Origin: JBDLSY01 sp041170585
Lineage (GTDB): Bacteria; Pseudomonadota; Gammaproteobacteria; Burkholderiales; Burkholderiaceae_C
NCBI GenBank assembly: GCA_041170585.1
Contig: JBEDNN010000038.1
Coordinates: 1 to 21,365 of the forward strand
Reading direction: 5' to 3'
Length of the DNA: 21,365 nucleotides
Each line of letters begins with the position of its first letter. The first letter of the stretch is position 1. The translations under genes were made by a program, and so were the position numbers. This document shows positions 1-7,151 of this stretch, in pieces. The notes below the pieces were generated by a model. That model did not search any database. It was not told the DNA's origin and worked only from the letters and a program-made list of their open reading frames with translations.

Positions 1-810
1 ATTTTACGTGATTTTGTCAATAGTTTATTGCCCGAACACCATCAAATTGCGACCTTAGAATATGCCAACAACGAGCATTTGGGCTTGAACGAATATGACC
101 GTAAAGCGATTGTTGATATTCAATGCAAAACCCATTTGGGTGAAAGTATTATTATTGAATTACAAAAAGCCAAACAACTGTTTTTTAAAGATAGAAGTTT
201 GTATTATTCGACGTTTCCGATTATGCAACAAGCACAAAAAGGCGAGTGGAATTATCAACTTCAGCCTGTGTATATGATTAGTTTGCTGGATTTTAAATTT
301 GACGACCATCTTTCCGACGTGTTACACAGCGTACAACTTAAAAATCAACACAATCAAATTTTTTATGATAAATTAAGTTTCATTTATGTCAACTTGCCAC
401 TGTTTAATAAAACAGAAAATGAGCTTTTAACCAATGCAGACAAGTGGTTGTATTTATTCAAACACATGGCAGAATGCGAAGAAGTGCCAACAGTGTATCG
501 CAAAGATGGCAATGGGTTATTTAATCAAGCCTTTGAAAAATCCAGAGTAGCAAAATTAAATCACGCTGAACAAGCACAATACCGTGATTCATTAAAAGAA
601 CGTTGGGATTGGCAATCAATTATAGACACCGCCAAAGAAGAAAGCCTCGCCGAAGGCGAAATGATTGGATTAGAAAAAGGCAAATTAGAAGAAAAACATA
701 CGATTGCCCGTGGTTTAATGGGTCAAGGCGTTAATGTGTCAATTATTATGACCGTTACAGGCTTGAGTGAAGATGATATAAAAAGAATAATTGGTAATGT
801 TAAATCTTAA
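1..810 (+). CDS. Rpn-family recombination-promoting nuclease/putative transposase, 5' end outside window
   Basis: The reading frame is already open at base 1 (…LRDFVNSLLPEHHQ…), so the gene begins left of the window; by family length perhaps a few dozen residues are missing. The family is the PD-(D/E)XK nuclease-type putative transposases (Rpn/PDDEXK_2). Visible signs are the family block EYANNEHLGLNEYDRKAIVDI, the nuclease core with D in RKAIVDIQC and the E-x-Q variant in GESIIIELQKAKQ, and the charged C-terminal segment (EGEMIGLEKGKLEEKHTIARGL) followed by a small helical domain ending in TGLSEDDIKRI, all typical. Rpn proteins act as DNA endonucleases that stimulate recA-independent recombination; the role here is inferred from the family. 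The last five codons and the stop (793-810) lie inside a partial copy of the 114-bp repeat found elsewhere in the window. The internal TTG at 28 is probably not the real start. Confidence 0.85.
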   Translation: MLRDFVNSLLPEHHQIATLEYANNEHLGLNEYDRKAIVDIQCKTHLGESIIIELQKAKQLFFKDRSLYYSTFPIMQQAQKGEWNYQLQPVYMISLLDFKFDDHLSDVLHSVQLKNQHNQIFYDKLSFIYVNLPLFNKTENELLTNADKWLYLFKHMAECEEVPTVYRKDGNGLFNQAFEKSRVAKLNHAEQAQYRDSLKERWDWQSIIDTAKEESLAEGEMIGLEKGKLEEKHTIARGLMGQGVNVSIIMTVTGLSEDDIKRIIGNVKS

Positions 811-831
811 CTTTTACAGTATTTATTTTGG
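793..831 (+). repeat. Partial copy (left end) of the 114-bp MITE-like repeat
   Basis: About 40 bases beginning GGTAATGTTAAAT match the left end of the complete copy at 834-947 with roughly seven mismatches. It is directly followed by the full copy in the same orientation. It contains the TAA stop of the Rpn gene at 808-810. It may be a relic of an older insertion or of an internally deleted tandem copy. Confidence 0.75.
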
Positions 832-833
832 TA

Positions 834-947
834 GGTAATGTTAAATTATAATTTTTACAATATTTATGTCGGTGTGTTGTATTATTGATTTTACTAATTA
901 CTTCTTAATTATTAAATTTCTTGTATCAGTGATATTTTAACATTACC
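834..947 (+). repeat. MITE-like repeat, full copy A (114 bp)
   Basis: This 114-bp element has perfect 12-bp terminal inverted repeats, GGTAATGTTAAA at the left and TTTAACATTACC at the right, and is flanked by TA on both sides (832-833 and 948-949). It fills the gap between the convergent Rpn and PhoH genes and ends ten bases before the PhoH stop codon. It has no coding capacity. The same sequence recurs at 6895-7007, 7881-7994 and 9396-9509. Confidence 0.85.
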
Positions 948-956
948 TAAATTTTT

Positions 957-2624
957 TTATAAAACCTCTGTCGCAAATTCGGCTAAACGCGAACGTTCAC
1001 CGCGCGCCAATGTAACGTGTCCGCCGTGTGGCCAACCTTTAAAGCGGTCAATGACATAGCCTAAACCTGATGAGTGCTCGGTTAAGTAAGGCGTGTCAAT
1101 TTGTGCTAAGTTGCCTAAACAAACAAATTTTGTGCCAGGTCCTGCACGAGTAATCAGTGTTTTCATTTGCTTAGGTGTTAAGTTTTGTGCTTCGTCAATA
1201 ATCACAAATTTATTTTGAAACGTTCTGCCACGCATAAACGCCATTGATTTTATTTTAATGCGGCTACGTACTAGATCAATACTGGCTTGTTGTCCCCAAA
1301 TGCCTCCAATAGCCCCCGCAGACGACTTTGCACTGCCTAATAAAACTTCTAAATTGTCCTCAACAGCTCCCATCCAAGGAGCCATTTTTTCTTCTTCAGT
1401 ACCCGGTAAAAAGCCAATGTCATCACCGACACTGACGGTTGCACGTGTCAAAATAATATCGCTATAAATACGTTTATCTAATACTTGTGCCAAGCCTGCT
1501 GCAAGGGCTAGTAAAGTTTTGCCTGTACCTGCTTGACCTAAAAGACTGACGCAATCAACTTCGGGATTAGTCAATAAATTTAATGCAGAGTTTTGTTCTA
1601 TATTACGGGCTTGTACGCCCCAAACAGCATTTTTTGCTAAAGTAAAATCTCGTACTGCTTTGAGTATGACGTATTTACCTGTGGTGTCAATAACACGCGC
1701 CCCTAGCTCAAAAATACTATCTGTGTCTATGCTATCTGACAATAATACAAAGCTATTAATGATTAAACTTGAACAAGCATTGCCTGTTAATTTAAGGTGT
1801 GTAATACCATTTTCTTGCCATTGCTCTACTACAGTTAATTGTGCCTGTTGTACTTTGCTCCAAGTACGGGTGTCTATCCAGCCTGTGTGCAGATTATCAC
1901 TGTCTTGATTAATATTATCATTTAAATAATCTTGGGCATTTAAGCCCAGTACGGTCGCTTTAAGGCGAATATTAATGTCTTTACTGACTAAAATAACTTG
2001 TTGCGGGGCTTTGGCTTTGGCTAAACGCTCAAGCTCACCTAAAATTAAGTGGTCAGGCACACCCGCAGCCAGCCCTTTGGGTACACTGCTATTGGCGATG
2101 TCGGTTTGAAAATATAAATAGCCAGAAAAATCAGCGCCATCAGTGGCTCTTAAAGGCAGCCCTGTGGTGATATCGCCATCAGTTTGTTTAATTAATCGAT
2201 CTAAAGTGCGAGTGATTTGTCTAGCGTGCCGTGAAACTTCAGTTGTGCCTTTTTTATGGTTGTCTAACTCTTCTAAAACCATCATCGGTAAGAAAATATT
2301 ATTTTCATCGAAACGAAATAAACTACTTGGGTCGTGTAATAGTACGTTAGTGTCTAATACGTATATTTTTTGATCTGTTGAACGGCTTAGTTTTTTATTT
2401 TTTGATTGTTTGGGTACAGCTTTTGTAGTTTTAGCTAATATCTTTTCTAATTGGTTTGATGGAGGCAATGCCTGATTAACATTGTTTATAGTTGCACTAT
2501 TATTGATTGAATCAATTGAGTCTTTTGATAAAAAATGTATTGGTGTATGGGCTGCTTCAGACGCTGTACTAGGCAAATAAGCGAGTTTGTCGGCAGGTTT
2601 TTTTGGGGCTTTAGGCAATGGCAT
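957..2624 (-). CDS. PIN-PhoH family protein (PhoH2-type ATPase with N-terminal PIN domain)
   Basis: The 555-residue protein joins an N-terminal PIN nuclease-like domain (from about residue 86, KIYVLDTNVLLHDP, then VLEELDNHKKG) to a C-terminal PhoH P-loop ATPase domain. Walker A is GQAGTGKT at 363-370 and Walker B is VIIDEAQNL; PhoH hallmarks include GFLPGTEEEKMAPW and the ARGERSRLAEFA end. PIN-PhoH proteins of this architecture are known as RNA helicase/ribonucleases, probably cytoplasmic and acting on single-stranded RNA; the substrate here is unknown. The first 80 residues are low-complexity and basic and look disordered. No good ribosome binding site precedes the ATG at 2624. The gene follows bcp on the same strand, but a strong terminator lies between them, so it probably has its own promoter in the 2625-2815 region. 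Confidence 0.9.
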   Translation of the reverse strand: MPLPKAPKKPADKLAYLPSTASEAAHTPIHFLSKDSIDSINNSATINNVNQALPPSNQLEKILAKTTKAVPKQSKNKKLSRSTDQKIYVLDTNVLLHDPSSLFRFDENNIFLPMMVLEELDNHKKGTTEVSRHARQITRTLDRLIKQTDGDITTGLPLRATDGADFSGYLYFQTDIANSSVPKGLAAGVPDHLILGELERLAKAKAPQQVILVSKDINIRLKATVLGLNAQDYLNDNINQDSDNLHTGWIDTRTWSKVQQAQLTVVEQWQENGITHLKLTGNACSSLIINSFVLLSDSIDTDSIFELGARVIDTTGKYVILKAVRDFTLAKNAVWGVQARNIEQNSALNLLTNPEVDCVSLLGQAGTGKTLLALAAGLAQVLDKRIYSDIILTRATVSVGDDIGFLPGTEEEKMAPWMGAVEDNLEVLLGSAKSSAGAIGGIWGQQASIDLVRSRIKIKSMAFMRGRTFQNKFVIIDEAQNLTPKQMKTLITRAGPGTKFVCLGNLAQIDTPYLTEHSSGLGYVIDRFKGWPHGGHVTLARGERSRLAEFATEVL

Positions 2625-2646
2625 AGTGATTTTATGTAGTTAATGT

Positions 2647-2664
2647 ATACTATAAAAATAGTAT
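2647..2664. promoter_or_regulatory. Inverted repeat upstream of the PIN-PhoH gene
   Basis: ATACTAT-AAAA-ATAGTAT is a perfect 7-bp inverted repeat centred about 31 bases upstream of the PhoH ATG, where an operator could overlap a promoter. The whole 2625-2810 stretch is almost pure A/T, so chance palindromes are expected; function is a guess. Confidence 0.25.
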
Positions 2665-2811
2665 GTTGAGAATATATTAAAGTTATGTTTAAATTATATT
2701 AAAAACTATATTTAAAGTGTATTACAAACATAGCTCAAAAATATATCTAAAAAATATATTGTATAAATGCAGTCTATAAATAAGGATTATAAGTATATAA
2801 ATAATATAAAA

Positions 2812-2840
2812 ACAAAAAACCGTATTTGCGTTAAATACGG
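2812..2840 (-). terminator. Intrinsic terminator after bcp
   Basis: The perfect 8-bp stem CCGTATTT/AAATACGG (2820-2840, 5-nt loop) is followed on the minus strand by a run of T (complement of AACAAAAAA, 2811-2819). It lies 50 bases past the bcp stop, separating bcp from the PhoH gene. Confidence 0.85.
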
Positions 2841-2890
2841 TTGTTTATTGGATGGGTGAATAGTCTATATTATTTTATATAAACTTAATA

Positions 2891-3361
2891 CTACAAAGTA
2901 TGTACAAAATTTAAGACTTCAGCTGCATGACCTTCTACTTTAACGCCACGCCATTCGCGTACTAAGTCGCCCATTTTATCAAAAACAAAAGTGGATCGTT
3001 CTAGACCGCGTACTTGTTTGCCGTACATCATTTTGTTACGTATTACATCAAACGCAAAGCACAGTTCTTCTTGTGTATCGCTGATTAAATTAAACGGAAT
3101 ATTTAATTTAGTGCAGAACGCTTTGTGTGAAGCAAGCGTATCACGTGACACACCAATAATTACAGTTTTAGCTTTGATAAATTCATCGTGGTGTGATACA
3201 AAATCAAGCGTCTCACTGGTACAGCCAGGTGTATCATTTTTTGGGTAAAAATATATGACTAAGTGATTGCCGCGAAATTGCTCTAAATTTAATAATTCAC
3301 CCTCAATAGACTGAATAATATTAGGTGTTTTTGGAGTAGATGAACCGATAAATACTGGCAT
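2891..3361 (-). CDS. bcp: Thiol peroxidase of the Bcp/PrxQ family
   Basis: The 156-residue peroxiredoxin is expected to reduce hydrogen peroxide and organic hydroperoxides in the cytoplasm using thioredoxin-type reductants. The peroxidatic cysteine is C47 in the motif YPKNDTPGCTSE. The usual Bcp resolving cysteine five residues further on is absent (L52); C83 (SHKAFCTKLN) is placed like the resolving cysteine of the PrxQ subtype, in which the partner lies about 36 residues downstream. Other family marks are VIGVSRD-like IIGVSRDTLASH, NIPFNLISD and RSTFVFDKMG. Length is normal for the family. The ribosome binding site is weak (TTGAG upstream of the ATG at 3361). A terminator follows the gene. 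It is divergent from rpoD across 324 bases. Confidence 0.95.
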   Translation of the reverse strand: MPVFIGSSTPKTPNIIQSIEGELLNLEQFRGNHLVIYFYPKNDTPGCTSETLDFVSHHDEFIKAKTVIIGVSRDTLASHKAFCTKLNIPFNLISDTQEELCFAFDVIRNKMMYGKQVRGLERSTFVFDKMGDLVREWRGVKVEGHAAEVLNFVHTL

Positions 3362-3470
3362 ATAAAATTCTCAAAATGACTAACATTGACAAAATAATAC
3401 AGTATTTTAACGTTTTTTGTTATATTTTGTTTTTGTAAGTTGATATTTTTTTATACGAAAAAATAACTTT

Positions 3471-3522
3471 TATAAATAATCTCTATAAATAATATTTATA
3501 AATAGCCCTTATAAATAATCTG
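3471..3522. repeat. Four 13-bp A+T-rich tandem repeats
   Basis: TATAAAT(A/AAT) units start at 3471, 3484, 3497 and 3510, exactly 13 bases apart (TATAAATAATCTC, TATAAATAATATT, TATAAATAGCCCT, TATAAATAATCTG). A related TATAAATT follows at 3529. The exact spacing argues for tandem duplication rather than base composition alone. They could be binding iterons or simple slippage products. Confidence 0.6.
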
Positions 3523-3606
3523 TATTTTTATAAATTAAATTAAAGTCAAATAAACTTAAGCCAAATATAAATTAAACTTAATAATACAAGGAATTTTTAT
3601 TGGTTT

Positions 3607-3615
3607 TGGTATAAT
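3607..3615 (+). promoter_or_regulatory. Candidate extended -10 promoter of rpoD
   Basis: TGGTATAAT combines a consensus TATAAT (3610-3615) with the TGn extension. No convincing -35 lies 17 bases upstream, which suits an extended -10 promoter. Transcription would begin near 3622, giving a leader of about 64 bases. Confidence 0.5.
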
Positions 3616-3635
3616 CCATGCTTCACGCAGCAAAT

Positions 3636-3651
3636 GTGAGCTGTCGCTCAC
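3636..3651 (+). promoter_or_regulatory. Hairpin in the rpoD leader
   Basis: GTGAGC-TGTC-GCTCAC is a perfect 6-bp stem with a 4-base loop, in a markedly GC-richer patch of the rpoD 5' leader. It has no T-run, so it is not a terminator. The rpoD ATG has no recognisable Shine-Dalgarno sequence, so leader structure may matter for initiation; that is inference. Confidence 0.4.
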
Positions 3652-3685
3652 CCCACCCGCTAAAATTTACTTACATAGACGACAC

Positions 3686-6600
3686 ATGAGCCAAAATAAG
3701 CCACTTAAGAATCTACGTACCCAAACCAAGTCCGACGAAAAGGCTAGCGTAACAAAGCTTAAAACGGAACATCTTGACACGCCTTTATTAGTTAAAACTC
3801 TAAAGATTAAAAAAATCTCTAAAGTTTTAGATGACTCTGGTACTTTTGATAAAGTTAATAAAACTGACAAAATTAGTAAAGTTGATAAAAAAGTTGATAA
3901 AGCTGATAATAAAAATATTACAACTGAATCCTTGAGTCATTTAAAAATAAAAAAAGTAGCTAAAAAAAGTGTTGATAGCTTAAAAAAAATACCAAAAGAT
4001 AAAACTAAGTTATTAGAAAATACTGCTTCGCTTAACCAAAATTTAGTAGTGCTTGAGAATGAAGTTGTTAATAAAGTAAAGCCTAGAAAAACCAAAAAAA
4101 CCAATGCAGAAACTCGTCAAGAGGATAGCTCTTTGCCTGTGAGCCTTGAGGTAAAAGAGCCAGTTGTGGAGTTTCAAAATAAACCCCCTAAGGTGGTAAT
4201 TAAGCCTCGTAAAATAAGCAAGGCAAATTTGTCTGCGGAAATTAGTGCAGAAAATCGTCAAGAGGATAGCTCTTTGCCCGTGAGCCTTGAGGTAAAAGAG
4301 CCAGTTGTGGAGCTTCAAAATAAAGCCCCTAAGGTGGTAATTAAGTCTCGTAAAATAAGCAAGGTAAATTTGCCTATTTTAACAAAATTGCCTGTATTGC
4401 CTATCATTGTTCAAACGCCGCTGCCTGTAAGTCCACCTGTTGTTATTAAAAAATTTAGGTTAAAAAAACAATCCACTAATACAACAGATAACCTAATAGA
4501 CAATGTAAATAATATAGACCACACAGTAATAGCCAGCAAAATTGATAAAATTGCACAAGTCTCTAATATAGTTGAACTGGCTTCTACTAAAGTTGTGAAA
4601 AGCCGCAATAACCTTAAGTTAAATGCAATTGATAAAGCAAGTAAAAAATCAACTAAAGTTGTAAAAGATGTTACAAGTGAACCTGCAAATAAAGATGTGA
4701 ATAAAGTTGCAACAAAAGCAGTAGTTAAAATCAAAAAAATAATATCGCTAGCAGAAACACTACCCCCAAAACTTGAATCAGACAATGATTTTATAGACCC
4801 TGAATTAGTTGTGCCAAAAAAACGTGGGCGTAAGAAAAAAATAGTAATAGTAGATGAAATTTTAAATGTTTTACCTGATTCAGATGAACGCGACGCTGAT
4901 GTCATTGCCGCAGAAGCAGAGCCTATCTTACCGAAAAAAAGTAAACGCCAGCGTGAAAAAGCATTGCTTAAAGAATTTGCCGAAAAACATGCAGGTGCAT
5001 CAGAAGATATAGAAACTAAGCGTAATAAACTTAAAACTTTAATTAAACTGGGTAAAGATCGTGGGTTCTTAACTTATGGTGAAATTAATGATCATTTGCC
5101 AAACAATATTATTGATTCAGATGCAATAGACCAAATTATTGGTACTTTCCATGATATGGGTATTGCGGTTTATGAAGTAGCCCCTGATGCTGAAACGTTG
5201 TTGATGAATGACAACGCGATTATGATTACCAGTGATGATGACACAGAAGAGCAAGCAGAGGCTGCCTTATCAACGGTAGACAGTGAGTTTGGGCGTACTA
5301 CTGACCCAGTGCGAATGTATATGCGTGAAATGGGGCAGGTATCACTTTTAACACGCGAAGATGAAATTGCCATTGCTAAACGAATTGAAGATGGATTAAA
5401 AAATCAGTTATTAGCCATTGCAGCTTGTCCTTTAACTATTAACGAATTACTGGGTTTAGGGCGGGCTATTGCTGATAACACCATTATCGTAACCACTGTG
5501 GTTGATGGTTTAGTTGATATTGATGATGACATAGCTGATTTTGATCCAGATGCTTCAGGTGAATTTGCCGTAGCCGATGAAGATGAAATAGGATTATCAG
5601 CGAAACAACTTAATTTATTAAAAAACAACGCTTTAGAACGTTTTGCTAATATCCAGCATAGTTTTGATGCTTTGCAAGAAGCTTATGCTTTAGAAGGGTA
5701 TCGCGGTAAAGCCTATAATTTAGCCCAAGAGCGTGTTAATACACATTTATTAACGTTACGATTTACTGCTAAAACCATTGAAAAACTATGTGATTTACTG
5801 CGTAATCAAATTGAAACTGTGAAGGTGGTTGAGCGTACAGTTTATGATATTTGTGTACGTAAATGCGGTATGCTGCACGAATATTTTATGCAACATTTTG
5901 TGGGTAACGAAATTAATTTACAGTGGTCAGAACAAGAGGCTAATGCTGGAAAACCTTATTCAGTTGCATTAAAACGGGCGTTAGCAAATATACAAGAGCT
6001 ACAAACGCGTTTGCTTGAGCTTCAAGTAGAGCAAGTTAAAGTACCTGTAGATGATTTAAAAGATATTAATAAACGTATGGCAATGGGTGAAGCCCAAGTT
6101 AGAAAGGCAAAGCGAGAAATGGTGGAAGCCAACTTACGCTTAGTCATTTCAATTGCTAAAAAATACACTAATCGCGGCTTACAATTTTTGGACTTAATCC
6201 AAGAAGGTAATGTGGGTTTAATGAAAGCAGTTGATAAGTTTGAATACCGCCGTGGCTACAAGTTTTCAACGTATGCAACGTGGTGGATTCGCCAAGCGAT
6301 TACGCGAAGTATTGCTGACCAAGCACGTACCATTCGTATTCCTGTTCACATGATTGAAACGATTAATAAAATTAATCGAATTTCACGACAAATTTTGCAA
6401 GAAACGGGTTTAGAGCCTGATGCCAGCACTTTAGCTGAAAAAATGGAAATTCCAGAAGATAAAATTAGAAAAATATTAAAAATAGCTAAAGAGCCTATCT
6501 CTATGGAATCGCCAGTAGGTGATGATGATGACAGTCATTTAGGTGATTTTATTGAGGATACTAATAATTTATCGCCTGCGGAAGCTGCTTTACAAGCGGG

Positions 6601-6829
6601 TATGCGTGATATTATGGAAGAGGTTTTAGAGTCTTTGACCCCACGCGAGGCCAAAGTGTTGAGAATGCGTTTTGGTATTGAAATGGCGACTGACCACACT
6701 TTAGAAGAAGTGGGCAAACAGTTTGATGTAACGCGTGAGCGTATCAGGCAGATAGAGGCCAAGGCATTGCGTAAACTTCGACATCCGAGCCGTTCTGAAA
6801 AACTGCGTAATTTTTTAGAAAATTTGTAA
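3686..6829 (+). CDS. rpoD: Primary sigma factor RpoD with about 445-residue basic N-terminal extension
   Basis: The 1047-residue protein is the housekeeping sigma-70 that directs RNA polymerase to -10/-35 promoters. Residues from about 446 onward match ordinary RpoD: region 1.1 (LIKLGKDRGFLTYGEINDHL), region 1.2 from about 533 (DPVRMYMREMGQVSLLTRE), the acidic non-conserved region, regions 2.1-2.4 from about 806 (DLIQEGNVGLMKAVDKFEY, then YATWWIRQAI), region 3, and region 4 from about 984 with the helix-turn-helix TLEEVGKQFDVTRERIRQIE. Primary sigmas are usually about 600-700 residues; the extra N-terminus is Lys/Val/Ser-rich, predicted disordered, contains an AT-hook-like VPKKRGRKKK at 376-385 and a recent in-frame duplication (nucleotides 4105-4372). 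Basic N-terminal extensions are known on betaproteobacterial RpoD but are usually shorter. No clear ribosome binding site precedes the start. The usual rpsU-dnaG neighbours are absent. Confidence 0.97.
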   Translation: MSQNKPLKNLRTQTKSDEKASVTKLKTEHLDTPLLVKTLKIKKISKVLDDSGTFDKVNKTDKISKVDKKVDKADNKNITTESLSHLKIKKVAKKSVDSLKKIPKDKTKLLENTASLNQNLVVLENEVVNKVKPRKTKKTNAETRQEDSSLPVSLEVKEPVVEFQNKPPKVVIKPRKISKANLSAEISAENRQEDSSLPVSLEVKEPVVELQNKAPKVVIKSRKISKVNLPILTKLPVLPIIVQTPLPVSPPVVIKKFRLKKQSTNTTDNLIDNVNNIDHTVIASKIDKIAQVSNIVELASTKVVKSRNNLKLNAIDKASKKSTKVVKDVTSEPANKDVNKVATKAVVKIKKIISLAETLPPKLESDNDFIDPELVVPKKRGRKKKIVIVDEILNVLPDSDERDADVIAAEAEPILPKKSKRQREKALLKEFAEKHAGASEDIETKRNKLKTLIKLGKDRGFLTYGEINDHLPNNIIDSDAIDQIIGTFHDMGIAVYEVAPDAETLLMNDNAIMITSDDDTEEQAEAALSTVDSEFGRTTDPVRMYMREMGQVSLLTREDEIAIAKRIEDGLKNQLLAIAACPLTINELLGLGRAIADNTIIVTTVVDGLVDIDDDIADFDPDASGEFAVADEDEIGLSAKQLNLLKNNALERFANIQHSFDALQEAYALEGYRGKAYNLAQERVNTHLLTLRFTAKTIEKLCDLLRNQIETVKVVERTVYDICVRKCGMLHEYFMQHFVGNEINLQWSEQEANAGKPYSVALKRALANIQELQTRLLELQVEQVKVPVDDLKDINKRMAMGEAQVRKAKREMVEANLRLVISIAKKYTNRGLQFLDLIQEGNVGLMKAVDKFEYRRGYKFSTYATWWIRQAITRSIADQARTIRIPVHMIETINKINRISRQILQETGLEPDASTLAEKMEIPEDKIRKILKIAKEPISMESPVGDDDDSHLGDFIEDTNNLSPAEAALQAGMRDIMEEVLESLTPREAKVLRMRFGIEMATDHTLEEVGKQFDVTRERIRQIEAKALRKLRHPSRSEKLRNFLENL
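4105..4372 (+). repeat. In-frame direct duplication inside rpoD
   Basis: Bases 4105-4231 and 4246-4372 are direct repeats of 127 bp with about six mismatches, offset by 141 bp (47 codons). Each encodes AE(T/N)RQEDSSLPVSLEVKEP followed by VVE(F/L)QNK(P/A)PKVVIK and RKISK. The near identity indicates recent duplication. Confidence 0.95.
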
Positions 6830-6894
6830 AAATAGTGTTTTTTAGTCATACTTTTAATAATTCTATAGTTTTTATAGTTTTTACAACATTTTAT

Positions 6895-7007
6895 GATAAT
6901 GTTCAAATAACACTGATACAAAAATTTAATAATTAAGAAGTAGTTAATAAAATCAATAAGACAGCATAACAACATAAATACTGTAAAAATTAAAATTTAA
7001 CACTACC
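6895..7007 (-). repeat. MITE-like repeat, full copy B (113 bp, inverted orientation)
   Basis: Read on the minus strand, this copy aligns with the other three along its whole length, with one single-base deletion and the most substitutions of the four, including changes in both terminal repeats (GGTAGTGTTAAA and TTGAACATTATC). It is probably the oldest insertion. It lies 65 bases after the rpoD stop. Confidence 0.8.
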
Positions 7008-7033
7008 ATTTAATACTACCATTTAATACTACC
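6995..7033. repeat. 13-bp tandem repeat (three units) at the end of MITE copy B
   Basis: ATTTAACACTACC (6995-7007, the element's terminal repeat) is followed by two identical ATTTAATACTACC units (7008-7020, 7021-7033). The end of the element has been amplified in tandem. Confidence 0.85.
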
Positions 7034-7063
7034 AAATATTTGAATTGTAAATAAATTACAATT

Positions 7064-7106
7064 GTTTATTTTGTTTATTTTGTTTATTTTGTTTATTTTG
7101 TTTATT
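7064..7106. repeat. 9-bp tandem repeat upstream of the FKBP gene
   Basis: GTTTATTTT is repeated at 7064, 7073, 7082 and 7091, followed by truncated units GTTTATT at 7100 and again at 7107. It lies 45-90 bases before the start codon, where -35/-10 elements would be expected, so unit number might affect expression. Confidence 0.85.
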
Positions 7107-7151
7107 GTTTATTATCTTTAATCTTTTACCTTAACCACTTATTTTTTTACT

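Larger units (their letters stand above)
3362..3685. promoter_or_regulatory. Divergent bcp/rpoD intergenic region
   Basis: These 324 bases hold four A+T-rich 13-bp tandem repeats (3471-3522), a candidate extended -10 promoter for rpoD (3607-3615), and a GC-richer leader with a small perfect hairpin (3636-3651). No RNA gene or small coding region was recognised. Confidence 0.6.
6830..7151. other. rpoD-FKBP intergenic region, repeat-rich
   Basis: The 322 bases contain a MITE-like copy (6895-7007), two extra tandem copies of its last 13 bases (to 7033), and a 9-bp tandem repeat (7064-7106). No strong intrinsic terminator for rpoD was found, nor any RNA gene. A TATTAT at 7110-7115 could be the -10 of the FKBP gene. 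Confidence 0.6.

Noticed and set aside
834..947. Repeat family as a CRISPR array
   Set aside because: Copies are dispersed over 9 kb in both orientations with no regular spacers.
834..947. MITE copy A as an intrinsic terminator for the Rpn or PhoH gene
   Set aside because: The 12-bp ends are about 90 bases apart, A/T-rich and not followed by a T-run directly after a compact stem.
3471..3522. Replication-origin-like 13-mers
   Set aside because: No DnaA boxes (TTATCCACA-type) and no dnaA/dnaN or parAB nearby.
4411..4905. Minus-strand 164-codon frame within the rpoD extension
   Set aside because: Its Ser/Thr/Leu-rich sequence is the reverse reading of Lys/Val-rich codons; rpoD is clearly the coding strand.
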